A DNA stretch of 64,000 bases from Candidatus Nitrotoga sp. SPKER (GCA_003402285.1 QFXG01000025.1:16008-80007); one strand, 5' to 3'. Numbered from the stretch's first letter, positions 1-8,174 are shown. The notes: generated by a model not told the origin, from the sequence alone. Translations and numbers: made by a program.

Positions 1-66
1 GTGATTGCGTTATTCTGGGGACAATCCCTTACGCAGGGCTATCTGCAACTGTTCAGCGTTCAATGA
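1..66 (+). CDS. pilD: Prepilin peptidase PilD, C-terminal end (partial)
   Basis: An open frame runs in from the window edge and ends with TGA at 64-66. The visible 21 residues (VIALFWGQSLTQGYLQLFSV plus a final Q) look like the last membrane segment of a type IV prepilin peptidase, an inner-membrane aspartic protease that cleaves and methylates prepilins. The stop overlaps the coaE start by ATGA. A pilD-coaE-zapD-yacG order is common in Betaproteobacteria, and pilT/pilU occur later in this window. The identification rests on the short tail and the context; the catalytic GxGD region lies outside the window. Confidence 0.6.
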   Translation: MIALFWGQSLTQGYLQLFSVQ

Positions 67-689
67 TATATCGCGTAGGACTAACCGGGGGTATTGGCAG
101 CGGCAAGAGCACGGTCGCTTCACTATTCAAAGATTGCGGTGTGTTAGTTATCGACAGCGACGTTATTTCACACCAGATAACTCAATCCGGTGGCATAGCC
201 ATCGCTGCAATCCGCACGACATTCGGAGATGACTATATTGATGCCAGCGGCGCATTGAACAGAGTGCTCATGCGTCAATTAATATTTTCTGACCCTGCCG
301 CCAAAGTAAATCTGGAAGCTATTCTGCACCCGCTTATCCGCACACAAATTCTGGCGCAGATTGACGATGCCACTATTAACAGTACTCTTGCATCTTCCTA
401 TCTGTTACTGGTCATTCCACTATTATTTGAAACACTGAACTACCGCGAATTGGTGCAACGCACATTGGTAGTAGATTGCACGGAAACCACCCAAGTTGCG
501 CGCACCATGCAGCGTAGCGGGCTGAATGAACAAACCGTGCGCACCATAATGGCAGCTCAAATCACGCGTGCCGAACGGCTGCGGCTGGCGGATGAGATCA
601 TTCACAATGATGGCAATCTGGATACCTTACGCCAGCAAATAGCTAAATTGCATCAACACTATCTAGCCATTTCCTCAGGAATTGGTTGA
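63..689 (+). CDS. coaE: Dephospho-CoA kinase
   Basis: The 208-residue protein phosphorylates the 3'-hydroxyl of dephospho-CoA, the last step of coenzyme A synthesis, in the cytosol. The N-terminus carries the P-loop GLTGGIGSGKST (residues ~7-18), followed by the family-typical VIDSDVISHQ segment. The middle has the HPLIR motif (~95-99), and the later RTMQRSG segment lies in the lid region. The length matches the family (about 200 residues). The ATG overlaps the upstream pilD stop, so the two genes are probably co-transcribed and translationally coupled. zapD follows after 67 bp. Confidence 0.96.
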   Translation: MIYRVGLTGGIGSGKSTVASLFKDCGVLVIDSDVISHQITQSGGIAIAAIRTTFGDDYIDASGALNRVLMRQLIFSDPAAKVNLEAILHPLIRTQILAQIDDATINSTLASSYLLLVIPLLFETLNYRELVQRTLVVDCTETTQVARTMQRSGLNEQTVRTIMAAQITRAERLRLADEIIHNDGNLDTLRQQIAKLHQHYLAISSGIG

Positions 690-756
690 CGATATATAAT
701 GACCATAATATATTGACCTATTTTTAACGAAAACTTATCCTCATTCTATAAGCATT

Positions 757-1512
757 GTGATTAGCTACGATTTCCCTCTAAATGAACGTATGCGCACACT
801 ACTGCGCCTAGAGGATCTGTATGCCAAGTTGCTATGTTTTACAGAACGATCAAGCACCATTGACCATCACGCTGCTTTGAACGTATTGTTTGAAGTCCTC
901 GAAGTTGTTAGCCGTGCCGACCTGAAATCTGATTTATTGCAAGAATTAGAACGCCAAAAACGACAACTCTCCGCTTTACACAACAATCCAGAAGTTTCAG
1001 AACTCGCACTGGATACAGTACTCGATGAAATTGAAAGCGCCAGTAGCGGCGTATTAAACATGAGTGGCAAAGTGGGTCAACACTTGCGCGAAAACGAATG
1101 GTTAATGGGCATCAAACAGCGTGCTGGCATCCCTGGCGGAACCTGTGAATTTGACTTGCCATCCTACCATCACTGGCTCCATCAGGATGCCATGCTGCGG
1201 CGCAATTACCTAACCACTTGGCTCACTCCCATGCTACCCATACGCGAGGGTCTTGCACTCATCCTCAAACTATTACGTGAAAGTGGAAAAGCGTACCATT
1301 ACCTTGCCCAGCAAGGTAGCTTCCAGCAAATGCAATGTGGCCGCGTGGCACAAATGCTGCGCATCAGTTTGGACAAAGCACTCCCGTGCGTTCCTGAAGT
1401 CAGCGCCAACAAATACATGCTTAACATTCGCTTCATTGCTGCTGATTATGTAGCCAAAAGCGCTTTATACGATCAAGACGTGCCGTTCAACCTTACCTTC
1501 TGCTCTTTGTAA
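757..1512 (+). CDS. zapD: Cell division protein ZapD
   Basis: The 251-residue cytosolic protein belongs to the ZapD (DUF1342, YacF) family, which cross-links FtsZ filaments at the division ring. The conserved N-terminus (ISYDFPLNERMRTLLRLEDL) is intact, and the rest is largely helical as expected. The start is GTG at 757: it puts the conserved IxYxFPLNER motif at residue 2, and no ATG occurs upstream in frame. No clear Shine-Dalgarno sequence is visible. The gene sits between coaE and yacG, the standard order. Confidence 0.95.
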   Translation: MISYDFPLNERMRTLLRLEDLYAKLLCFTERSSTIDHHAALNVLFEVLEVVSRADLKSDLLQELERQKRQLSALHNNPEVSELALDTVLDEIESASSGVLNMSGKVGQHLRENEWLMGIKQRAGIPGGTCEFDLPSYHHWLHQDAMLRRNYLTTWLTPMLPIREGLALILKLLRESGKAYHYLAQQGSFQQMQCGRVAQMLRISLDKALPCVPEVSANKYMLNIRFIAADYVAKSALYDQDVPFNLTFCSL

Positions 1513-1614
1513 TTAAGCATGTCGATAATGACTTATCCTAGCCATCTCTCAAATAAGAGAAGCGTTGAAAATAGAATGATCGTTAATCTATTTATTTGAA
1601 AACAGAAATACGCC

Positions 1615-1806
1615 ATGATGAAGAAAACAACGATTGTCACCTGCCCACAATGTAAAAAAGAAGTGGCATGGAATAATGACAGTCCCTATCGCCCATTTTG
1701 TAGCGAGCGCTGCAAATTAATTGATTTGGGTCAGTGGGCCACGGAAAGTTATCGCATTCCACAGCCCGAAAACAACTCCGACGAAGAGCCTTCTCACCAC
1801 GCCTGA
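1615..1806 (+). CDS. yacG: DNA gyrase inhibitor YacG (zinc-binding)
   Basis: The small 63-residue protein has the two knuckles of the YacG family, CPQC near residues 10-13 and CSERC near 29-33, together forming a Cys4 zinc site. They are followed by the conserved [15 protein letters not shown] block. Family members bind GyrB and inhibit gyrase. A second ATG lies one codon downstream of the chosen start and cannot be excluded. The 3' end overlaps the convergent Nudix-ThiE gene by 13 bp. Confidence 0.95.
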   Translation: MMKKTTIVTCPQCKKEVAWNNDSPYRPFCSERCKLIDLGQWATESYRIPQPENNSDEEPSHHA

Positions 1807-2786
1807 CGCAGCATCGCAATGCCATGCGCACCATGCTGCCAAGCCTTCTCCATATCGTCATAACATAATCCACCCAGCGCATATACCGGAATGGCCGAAT
1901 TTGCTGCTATCGACGTAAATGATTGCCAACCTAAATGCGTAGCACCGGGATGACTTCGAGTGGGCAATACCGGACTCAGCACCACAAAATCCAAGCCCAG
2001 ATTATTAGCTCGTTCTAATTCTTCGGCGTTGTGACAAGATGCCGCACACCAAGTAAAATTAGGACGTGAAGTACACGCAGCCAGCTGAATGCTATTCAAA
2101 TGTACACCGTCCGCGCCAATTTCGTTAGCCAGCTCAATATCGCTGTTAATCAGCACTTGTGCGCCAAATGTATGTGCCAGCTTCACCGCCTGCAAAGACA
2201 ATTCACGCATCGTTTCGCGCGAAAAAGCAGGTTCGCGCATCTGCACCAACTTCAAGCCATTTTCTAACGCGACTTGTAACCGTTCCAAAAACCTTTCACA
2301 ACCCAACTCGACAGCGTTACTGATGGCATACAACGACGGCAATTGCAATGCGCGAAAAACAAATGTATTGGCCGGAAGTACTGGGGATAGTTTTAAATTG
2401 GAAGGAGTTTGCCAACTTAGTTGTTGATTTTCTTTGCCATGCGGCTCACCGTGCCATTCGGTAATCCGAAAGAAATTGAGTCGCACGGTAGCGTGGAGAT
2501 AACTATGCAAACGTGTCAGCCAAGGATAAGCCCCAACAATTTTAATGCCCAGCTCTTCGTGCAATTCTCGTTCCAGCGCATGTAGTAACGTTTCGCCCAC
2601 TTCAACTTTACCGCCTGGAAACTCCCAGTAACCTGCGTAAGACTTACCTTTCGGCCGCTGCGCCAGCAGAAAACTGTCATAGGTGTATTGCCCACACAAG
2701 GCAGTTTTTACGGTGGGCGCATCTGGTTCGCCTTTAACCTCACGCAACAACACGCCAACGGCAATTTCAACCACGCAAGAATTCAT
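1794..2786 (-). CDS. Nudix hydrolase fused to a ThiE-like domain
   Basis: This 330-residue two-domain protein joins a MutT-type Nudix hydrolase (~1-135) to a thiamine-phosphate-synthase-like TIM barrel (~140-330). The Nudix box is complete: G59, E65, R73-E74, E77-E78, G80, with EFPGGK just before it, so pyrophosphohydrolase activity on oxidised nucleotides or a related substrate is likely. The C-terminal half shows the ThiE-like [31 protein letters not shown] and YALGG segments. Such fusions are found in many Beta- and Gammaproteobacteria. They may be house-cleaning enzymes rather than the main ThiE, and the ThiE half could be catalytically weak. The start is ATG at 2786. The 3' end overlaps yacG tail-to-tail. 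Confidence 0.9.
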   Translation of the reverse strand: MNSCVVEIAVGVLLREVKGEPDAPTVKTALCGQYTYDSFLLAQRPKGKSYAGYWEFPGGKVEVGETLLHALERELHEELGIKIVGAYPWLTRLHSYLHATVRLNFFRITEWHGEPHGKENQQLSWQTPSNLKLSPVLPANTFVFRALQLPSLYAISNAVELGCERFLERLQVALENGLKLVQMREPAFSRETMRELSLQAVKLAHTFGAQVLINSDIELANEIGADGVHLNSIQLAACTSRPNFTWCAASCHNAEELERANNLGLDFVVLSPVLPTRSHPGATHLGWQSFTSIAANSAIPVYALGGLCYDDMEKAWQHGAHGIAMLRQAW

Positions 2787-2837
2787 ATTTTGTAACTCGC
2801 TGAGATAAGCCTTCCTGCTTTGTCGAAGATCATTAAA

Positions 2838-3536
2838 TTACCAAGGAATTTCCTGGCCGTCATAATTAAAAAATCTTCCTGAATCAGCCATTGAAAGGTT
2901 GCTGATCACTTGTCGCATACCTGAAACACTTTGCTCCGTAGAGATCAAAGCGTTCGGCCCGCCCATATCCGTTTTAACCCAACCTGGATGAATGACTATC
3001 GAAGTGATTCCGGCTGACCGTAGGTCAATTGCAAGGCTCTTGACGACCATATTTACTGCTGTTTTGCTTGACCGATAAAGGTAACTTCCGCCCCCGCTAT
3101 TGTCTTCAATACTACCCATTTTGCTGGTTATGGCCACAAAAGTTTTGTGCTCGCTGCGAGCGAGTTGAGCGACAAATGTTTCAGCCATTTTGAGGGGCGC
3201 CATGGTATTGATGCGGAATACCCGCATCCACTCCTCATAATCGGTATGACCGAAGCTACTTGGGCCCGATTTCGGATAGATACCCGCATTGTTAATAATC
3301 AGGTCGATCGATTCATCTGATATATCCTCGGCCAAGCGCTCAATCTGCGCATGATCAGAAACATCAAGAGTCAGAACTTTTATAAATGCAGGATATTGAA
3401 CTGCCAGTTTATTAAGCCCATCCGATTTTCCTGGATCTCGACTACAAGCCAAAACGCGCCAGCCAGCGGCGGCATATTGCCTGGAAAACTCTAACCCAAT
3501 CCCACGGTTAGCACCCGTAATCAATGTGGTTTTCAT
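2838..3536 (-). CDS. Short-chain dehydrogenase/reductase (SDR) family oxidoreductase
   Basis: The 232-residue Rossmann-fold enzyme has the glycine motif TGANRGIG at the N-terminus, the NNAG motif mid-protein and an active-site S...YxxxK set (SKMGS..., YRSSK). It resembles CsgA/sniffer-type SDRs with an unknown carbonyl substrate and NADP(H) use. An upstream TTG at 3548 is possible. The ATG at 3536 is preferred because it is preceded by GAGGG at suitable spacing and places TGANRGIG near the N-terminus. The gene follows a small membrane-protein gene on the same strand with almost no gap, suggesting co-transcription. Confidence 0.9.
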   Translation of the reverse strand: MKTTLITGANRGIGLEFSRQYAAAGWRVLACSRDPGKSDGLNKLAVQYPAFIKVLTLDVSDHAQIERLAEDISDESIDLIINNAGIYPKSGPSSFGHTDYEEWMRVFRINTMAPLKMAETFVAQLARSEHKTFVAITSKMGSIEDNSGGGSYLYRSSKTAVNMVVKSLAIDLRSAGITSIVIHPGWVKTDMGGPNALISTEQSVSGMRQVISNLSMADSGRFFNYDGQEIPW

Positions 3537-3544
3537 TCTTGCCC

Positions 3545-3871
3545 TCAATATTTATTGATCCCATCGTCTCCAGGTTTCTCAGATATTCTGCTGACCTCAC
3601 TTCGAATCACCTCTCCTTCGATCACCTGCCGTTCCATCACCTGCCGTTCCATCACAACATCGTTTAGGGGATGCTCACGCATTTGTTTTCTCAGCTCACG
3701 CGTTCTCCACCACAGATAACCCCACACTATCGCACCCACAGTCAAAATGACCACAAATAACAGCGCAGAAAACATTAAGGCCAAACCAATCAGAACGATG
3801 GTTATGAGAATTCTGGCAATCTTGCTCAACAGGTTGGATGATTTTGTAGTGATATATATTGGATTTTCCAT
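3545..3871 (-). CDS. Small membrane protein, unknown function
   Basis: This 108-residue protein is not recognised as a named family. A short polar N-terminus is followed by a long hydrophobic stretch (~17-55), long enough for one extended or two closely spaced membrane helices, ending in WGYLWWRTRELRKQ. The C-terminal tail is charged and contains an imperfect repeat: MERQV, MERQV, IEGEV, IRSEV. By the positive-inside rule, the RTRELRKQMR segment suggests a cytosolic tail. The stop overlaps the possible TTG start of the downstream SDR, so the pair likely forms one transcript. Confidence 0.65.
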   Translation of the reverse strand: MENPIYITTKSSNLLSKIARILITIVLIGLALMFSALLFVVILTVGAIVWGYLWWRTRELRKQMREHPLNDVVMERQVMERQVIEGEVIRSEVSRISEKPGDDGINKY

Positions 3872-3973
3872 CTATTTTTCGTGAATGTACGTGGAAGTAA
3901 TTTGCAACAGATGGATATTATCCGCTGCAGTGTCAATGATAACGAGTGTACCTGCCCTTGCGGAGGGCTTCCA

Positions 3974-4747
3974 CTATTTCAAATCTGCTTCCCAGACATT
4001 GCCGTAGATTTTTCCGTTGCGCGACAAAATAAACATTTGGTACATACTAATAAACCACATTATTGTTGCTGCAATACTGTAACCAAAACCGCCAATAAGC
4101 GTCAGCCATGCAAAATTGGGATTCCATTTTGTAAGCCACCACGAAAAAACATCTACGATCAAAAAGGCGAAGGGAATAGCAATGGCTGATATTTTCAGCC
4201 ATTTCGGTACGCCCACTGCAAAACTAAAAATAAATCCTACAAAAAAGAAAATGAAGCTGATTCCGAATAAATGGATATGCGACGATCTGGTCAGTGTTTG
4301 AATACTTGCGCCTTCGTCGATCTTGGCTACCTTTTTGACCTCTTCATACTTGCTAAAATCAGCAATGCCAGAAATAGAACCATGGCACTGCACACAATTT
4401 TGTTTAAAGGTATCTTTAAAGTGTGGCTCCCATGCTGCCTCGGGTGCTCCGTTACGAACCCACTTAAGGATGTCGAGACGCGCTTCCGGCGTACCCATCC
4501 CTTTCATAGATCCATTAAGCTTGCTTTCCAGCATACTCCCGCTACGGTTTCCATAATAACTGTAGACGATATCATCCAGGGAAAGCCCCGGTTTGCCATC
4601 TGCCATACCGTGTGTCAGCATGATCTGTAGGCCAGCCATACATAAACCCAGCCCAATCGCGAGCAAGTATCCGGAAAAAAGCACTTTGACGGGTATCGGC
4701 AAATTAGGAAGGTTTAACCAGGCAAAATCTGAAGGCATTGATTTCAT
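3974..4747 (-). CDS. Membrane-anchored c-type haem protein, unknown function
   Basis: The 257-residue protein has four predicted membrane helices (~19-44, 160-181, 186-207, 213-241). A soluble ~110-residue loop between the first and second contains one CVQCH haem c motif (residues 118-122). The loop is expected to face the periplasm, where haem c is attached. HIH (157-159), at the start of helix 2, could provide further ligands. This suggests a single-haem membrane electron carrier or sensor. I do not recognise the family. The ATG at 4747 follows AAAGAGG. It is preceded by an AT-rich noncoding region divergent from a small secreted-peptide gene. Confidence 0.75.
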   Translation of the reverse strand: MKSMPSDFAWLNLPNLPIPVKVLFSGYLLAIGLGLCMAGLQIMLTHGMADGKPGLSLDDIVYSYYGNRSGSMLESKLNGSMKGMGTPEARLDILKWVRNGAPEAAWEPHFKDTFKQNCVQCHGSISGIADFSKYEEVKKVAKIDEGASIQTLTRSSHIHLFGISFIFFFVGFIFSFAVGVPKWLKISAIAIPFAFLIVDVFSWWLTKWNPNFAWLTLIGGFGYSIAATIMWFISMYQMFILSRNGKIYGNVWEADLK

Positions 4748-5191
4748 TTTATGACCTCTTTTTTCGTTATTAAATCGGAAAAGAAAAATAGATGCCTAAC
4801 TTCCATCAGTCAATTTGCAATTACCGGCAATCCTTGTTCTATCTGTTAAGCCACGTGTAGCTCTGATGCGAATTTAGGATTAGATTTCATCTACCCGTTC
4901 CAATTAACTAATTTCTACAATTAATTGTTTATTATGAAATATTAAAATAAAAAATATACATAGTCTCTAATTTCAGACAGATAATTATCAATAATTTCAA
5001 TACATTATAAATATATACAAAAATGTGTCTTCAAATTGCGACATTAATTAAATTATTTATTAAATAGCCCTAGTTTGGATTTATTAACCTCCTGCTTTAG
5101 TTAAATTTTAATAATTGGCATGTATTTTGCATATCAGTAAAGTGCTGGCATGAAGTCAGTTTTCAATTTACTTTTTAAAGGAAATTAATTA
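4748..5191. other. AT-rich intergenic region between divergent genes
   Basis: About 440 bp without a convincing ORF on either strand. It is visibly richer in A+T than its neighbours, especially at 4915-5110 with many TTAAT/AATTA tracts. It carries the sigma-54 promoter described separately, and presumably the promoter of the haem-protein gene and any upstream activator sites. No long inverted repeat stands out. Confidence 0.6.
5115..5131 (+). promoter_or_regulatory. Sigma-54 (-24/-12) promoter
   Basis: The sequence TTGGCATGTATTTTGCA matches the RpoN consensus TGGCACG-N4-TTGCA. GG lies at 5117-5118 and GC at 5129-5130, separated by the required 10 bp. Transcription would start near 5142, about 50 nt upstream of the secreted-peptide ATG. 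This is a visual consensus match; an enhancer-binding activator site was not identified. Confidence 0.75.
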
Positions 5192-5362
5192 ATGAAAAAT
5201 TTAGTGAATATGCTAGTTTTTGCTTTGGTGTCTGTTGTTACTTTGCCAGCACTTGCAAGTACTCCAAGCGCCCCTCATCCTCAGTCACCCGCTGACTGCC
5301 AAAAAAGTCATGCTGGTGATGACGCCAAAATCCAGGCTTGCATTGACGGCTTGAAGAAATAG
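5192..5362 (+). CDS. Small secreted peptide, unknown function
   Basis: This 56-residue ORF was not found by length-based ORF calling. It has a strong ribosome site (AAAGGA, 12 nt before ATG) and a clear Sec signal peptide with cleavage likely after A22 (LPALA). The mature peptide is about 34 residues and carries two cysteines (C36 and C50) that could form one disulphide. It is followed 8 bp after the stop by a rho-independent terminator, so it is a monocistronic unit with its own sigma-54 promoter. The family is not recognised. The two-cysteine spacing loosely recalls small periplasmic PsiF-like repeats, but the resemblance is weak. Confidence 0.8.
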   Translation: MKNLVNMLVFALVSVVTLPALASTPSAPHPQSPADCQKSHAGDDAKIQACIDGLKK

Positions 5363-5370
5363 TTAAATAT

Positions 5371-5397
5371 CCTCCGGCAAAGCCGGAGGTTTATTGT
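5371..5397 (+). terminator. Rho-independent terminator of the secreted-peptide gene
   Basis: A perfect 8-bp stem CCTCCGGC / GCCGGAGG with an AAA loop (5371-5389) is followed by TTTATTGTT. It starts 8 bp after the stop codon at 5362. Confidence 0.85.
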
Positions 5398-5493
5398 TGT
5401 GCCCCTCAAAAAAGCCAATAAATCACGCGCCGCCTAAGGTTGCTACAGTCTTAATACATTATTCTCGATAAGGGCACGCAGTTATTGCCCCAA

Positions 5494-5736
5494 CTATTCC
5501 AAGTCCATCATAATTTTGTAATCATTTCGAGTTTCCACCCTTTGTAGCAGGCATATTGACTCGACCATAATCATGGAGTCTGACCGTATGTCATCCATGC
5601 CATCTGAATGAGCGAGACTAACATGCGATCCTAACCCATGGAGCGTCATCTCAACGGAAACGACCGTTTCAGCACCTTCTCTGTGCCGACATATCAAAGG
5701 CAAGGCGTTCCATTGTATGCTGATCAAGTTCTTCAA
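5494..5736 (-). CDS. Doubtful small cassette ORF
   Basis: This 80-codon frame occupies the most distal cassette, between the attC at 5776-5843 and the end of the array. It would start with TTG, has no visible ribosome site, and shows no recognisable domain. Other frames of the cassette are closed by several stops. It may be a real cassette gene, a decayed one, or a noncoding cassette. Its orientation and position are what one would expect for a cassette gene, which is the only support. Confidence 0.3.
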   Translation of the reverse strand: MKNLISIQWNALPLICRHREGAETVVSVEMTLHGLGSHVSLAHSDGMDDIRSDSMIMVESICLLQRVETRNDYKIMMDLE

Positions 5737-5775
5737 CGAATAGTTCGTTAAATTTCAAAGTTCATTCCTAAATAT

Positions 5776-5843
5776 GTATAACGTTTGGCATGGGAGGCTC
5801 AACCCGGCTTGTCGGGACGAGCCCTCTCGATAGAAGGGTAAGC
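5776..5843 (-). other. attC site downstream of the SRPBCC cassette
   Basis: Read on the minus strand, a GCTTACC-like R'' box (5837-5843) and a GTTATAC R' box (5776-5782) flank an imperfect inverted repeat: GGGCTCGTCCCGAC pairs in part with CGGGTTGAGCC. Length and layout are those of integron recombination sites. The R boxes deviate from the GTTRRRY consensus, so this is a weaker example than its neighbours. Confidence 0.65.
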
Positions 5844-5849
5844 GGCACT

Positions 5850-6305
5850 TTACGACTTGCTCTCACAGAGCTTCTTCAGAGAAGCAAGAGCCTTTGGGAA
5901 CGTTTCGTTCATGTACGCCTCATGCTCGGGGAGAGTATCCAGGCTAACCTTGATCTCAGTAATGCCGCCTGTTTCTGCAAATGAGTAATTCTCATAGGCA
6001 GGTGCCCAGGCCAACACCTTTGGACTGGTCGTGTCTTCTACGCCTGCGCTCACTTCACCGAGGTGCTTTATCGATATGAACTCGTATGGCCTGTTCTCTG
6101 CTATCACTGCGGTCATTCCCCCGTTTCCCTCGCCGTCTGGCGCCAGGAACTGAATCGTCTTGCCTTGTTCCCATGACCCGGAGAAGTAACAACCCTCCAT
6201 GAACGCTGCGGTCCAAACTCGATAGCCCTCCGGGCTGATCATCGTTTCCCACACAAGCCTTCGCGGGCATTGGATGGAGACTAAAAAAGTAAGTGTCTTC
6301 TTCAT
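5850..6305 (-). CDS. SRPBCC (START-like/AHSA1-type) domain protein, integron cassette
   Basis: This 151-residue cytosolic protein begins MKKTLTFLVSIQCPRRLVWE and continues with the pattern of SRPBCC proteins: a Pxx-VWxxMxxPExYRxWTxxF block, a GSWEQGKTIQFL strand and a long C-terminal helix (~130-151). SRPBCC domains bind hydrophobic ligands in a deep pocket; the ligand here is unknown. A longer frame reaches 6392 but crosses the IS border. The ATG at 6305 is chosen because GGAGG lies 5 nt upstream. It is a typical single-gene cassette: the gene begins about 33 bp after the core site, and its stop is just before an attC. Confidence 0.85.
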   Translation of the reverse strand: MKKTLTFLVSIQCPRRLVWETMISPEGYRVWTAAFMEGCYFSGSWEQGKTIQFLAPDGEGNGGMTAVIAENRPYEFISIKHLGEVSAGVEDTTSPKVLAWAPAYENYSFAETGGITEIKVSLDTLPEHEAYMNETFPKALASLKKLCESKS

Positions 6306-6337
6306 GCGTACCTCCAGTAAAAGTGGAACTTTGTGAC

Positions 6338-6344
6338 GCCTAAC
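6338..6344 (-). other. Detached R' box of the interrupted attC
   Basis: GCCTAAC here (GTTAGGC on the cassette strand) is the 3' core site of the attC whose remainder lies at 8120-8174. It was separated from the rest by the IS1182 insertion and now abuts the IS end. It still forms the left boundary of the SRPBCC cassette. Confidence 0.8.
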
Positions 6345-8119
6345 GACGCTGTAAAAACCCCCAATTCTGAACACCCTGTTAAGCTTCGGCAAGATTTTTT
6401 TCGAATGGAATTCGAACTTTCATTTTCTGTCTCGCTTTAGCAGCAGATAGGTTTCTTATCGCGTAATCCAAACGCAAGCGACTTAACATGCCGTGAGGTT
6501 GCAATTGCGCTCGGTATCATCGCTTATTGCACATACCCATGGTGCGCTAGCTTTTCAATATTATGCATCATGCAGTACAACTTCCACTGTCCATCGACTT
6601 TCGTTTTACCCCGCAGCGTAAAGTGGTGCAAGCGCTTGTTGCCACGTAGATTACCAAACACGATTCCACCGTCGCGAATGGGCGCGTGATCATCTCTCGG
6701 CCCGCAGCAGAATCGACTTTCACCTTCATCCGGTCGATATGATTTTCCGTGACGTCTCGTTTACCTTGGAAGAAAGAAACCTGCCGTGTTTGAGTCTTTT
6801 CGGGGGTGCGCAAACATTCCTTGCGTCGCTTGCACGGTACGCAATCTTGTTTGGCTCCGCTGAATTTCATCGCCGCATAACCATTGATGGTGCAATCCGA
6901 TCCATTGCTGTAGCCGCTTGCACACAGGACAAACACAATGAGAACAATCGTCTGCCAAACGGAAACCTGCAGGTTTAAAACAATTGGATTTTTTGGCCTG
7001 CTTCGCTTTGTTCCACAGTGGATCGGGTTTGACGGCATACAGGTATTGATCGGCGTAGCGTTCATCACGCTTGCGATAGCCGTTGTCGGGTATGTAGGCA
7101 TTGATTTGCCATTCAGCCAGCGCTTTAAGATTAGCTGGCGAATGATAGCCGGCATCGGCGGTGATCACCGTGTCGATATGGCGTAATGCCGCAGTGGCTT
7201 TGATTACCGGTAGCAGCAGCTCTTGTTCCGAGCCCGTGCCATGCGCTTGTGCATCAACAATGATTTGTGTTTTCTCATCGACTGTCGCGACACCGGTATA
7301 GCCTTGAATCACCCCTTTGCTGGTAGCCATTTTGGCTGATTTGTTGTCGGTGAGATTGGATAAGCGAATGCTGCCTTTGCGATCTTCTGGATACTTCTTG
7401 AGCCAGTCGCGCAGAAGCGCAGCTTCCTGTTGTAGGTGTTCCAACTTCTTGGCTTCGCGCTTTGCCAGAGTGTCGTTGATTGGGGCGCAGTCGGCACTTT
7501 GGTGCTTCCAGCATTTGTTTGGCGGCAAGTTCCATTTTTTCAACCTGGTGTTGGTAATCGGCGCGGGTACCTGATTTCGCTTTACTGGCATTGGCCGGAA
7601 GTTTGACGCCATCAATAGTAAACATCTCACGCCCGATCAAGCCTTGGCGGTCGCAAATGAGCAGGACCTGGGCAAACAGTTTGGCGACGGTATCGCCCAT
7701 GGTAGAAACAAAGCCAGCAAGCGTGGTGAAGTGCGGCTGGCTGTCTCCCGAGACGGCGATAAACAGTACATTCTCGCGGCACGCCGCTTCTATTTTGCGG
7801 CTGCTAATGATGCCCCGGCAGTAGGCCAACAGAATAATCTTGATCAGTACTGCTGGATTGTAGGCAGATGCGCCATCGACATCATTCTTATAGCGGACAT
7901 TAAAGGCGGAAAGGTCAAGTTCATGATCAACCAGATAACATAGTGCGTATTCAAAACTGCCAGGTATAACTTGCCGTTTGAAGTCGACTGGCAGTAGTTT
8001 TAAGCCTTTGTATATCGGTTTGAATCGCGCCATGTTGAATCCTCTGCTTTATTTCATAGCGAAAGTATGGCAGATCTTGGAATGATCTTTTGATGAGTTT
8101 AGCGTTTTTCTACAGCCTC
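6345..8119 (-). mobile_element. IS1182-family insertion sequence inside an attC site
   Basis: A 1775-bp element carries a decayed IS1182-type transposase. The ends are imperfect inverted repeats: GACGCTGTAAAAAC at 6345 and, on the other strand from 8119, GAGGCTGTAGAAAAAC. Removing 6345-8119 plus one copy of a 2-bp AC joins GCCTAAC (6338-6344) to GCCTGAATT (from 8122). This restores a canonical attC R' region, GCCTAACGCCTGAATT. The insertion point is therefore base-exact and lies in the recombination core. Assignment of the element to IS1182 comes from the protein; the end positions come from this reconstruction. Confidence 0.85.
6524..8033 (-). pseudogene. IS1182-family transposase, frameshifted
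   Basis: The DDE-type transposase would start at 8033 (MARFKPIYKGLKLLPVDFKR) and end at TAA 6524-6526. The N-terminal DUF772-like part runs intact to about 7500. The catalytic part (TSKGVIQGYTGVATVDEKTQ, ITADAGYHS) continues in a second frame to about 6920. A third frame covers the cysteine-bearing part (CVPCKRRKEC) to about 6660. The C-terminal tail (GNLRGNKRLHHFTLRGK... ending HHGYVQ) is in another frame. At least three frameshifts make this copy inactive unless all are sequencing errors. Acidic residues at TIDG and TADAG are still visible. Confidence 0.85.
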
Positions 8120-8174
8120 ACGCCTGAATTAAGCCGCGCCGCGAAGCGGCGTCGGCTTGAATGAATTGTTAGGT
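8120..8174 (-). other. attC site of the VOC cassette, split by the IS
   Basis: On the cassette (minus) strand the site starts with an ACCTAAC R'' box (8168-8174), in which the stop codon of the VOC gene is embedded. It runs through a long GC-rich palindrome with a CCGCTTCGCGG centre to TTAATTCAGGCGT. The arm sequence closely resembles, from memory, the attC of aadA-type cassettes. The terminal GTTAGGC lies at 6338-6344 beyond the IS. Confidence 0.85.

Noticed and set aside
6739..7943. Several plus-strand ORFs across the insertion sequence
   Set aside because: They are antisense shadows of the IS1182 transposase, which explains the region on the minus strand.
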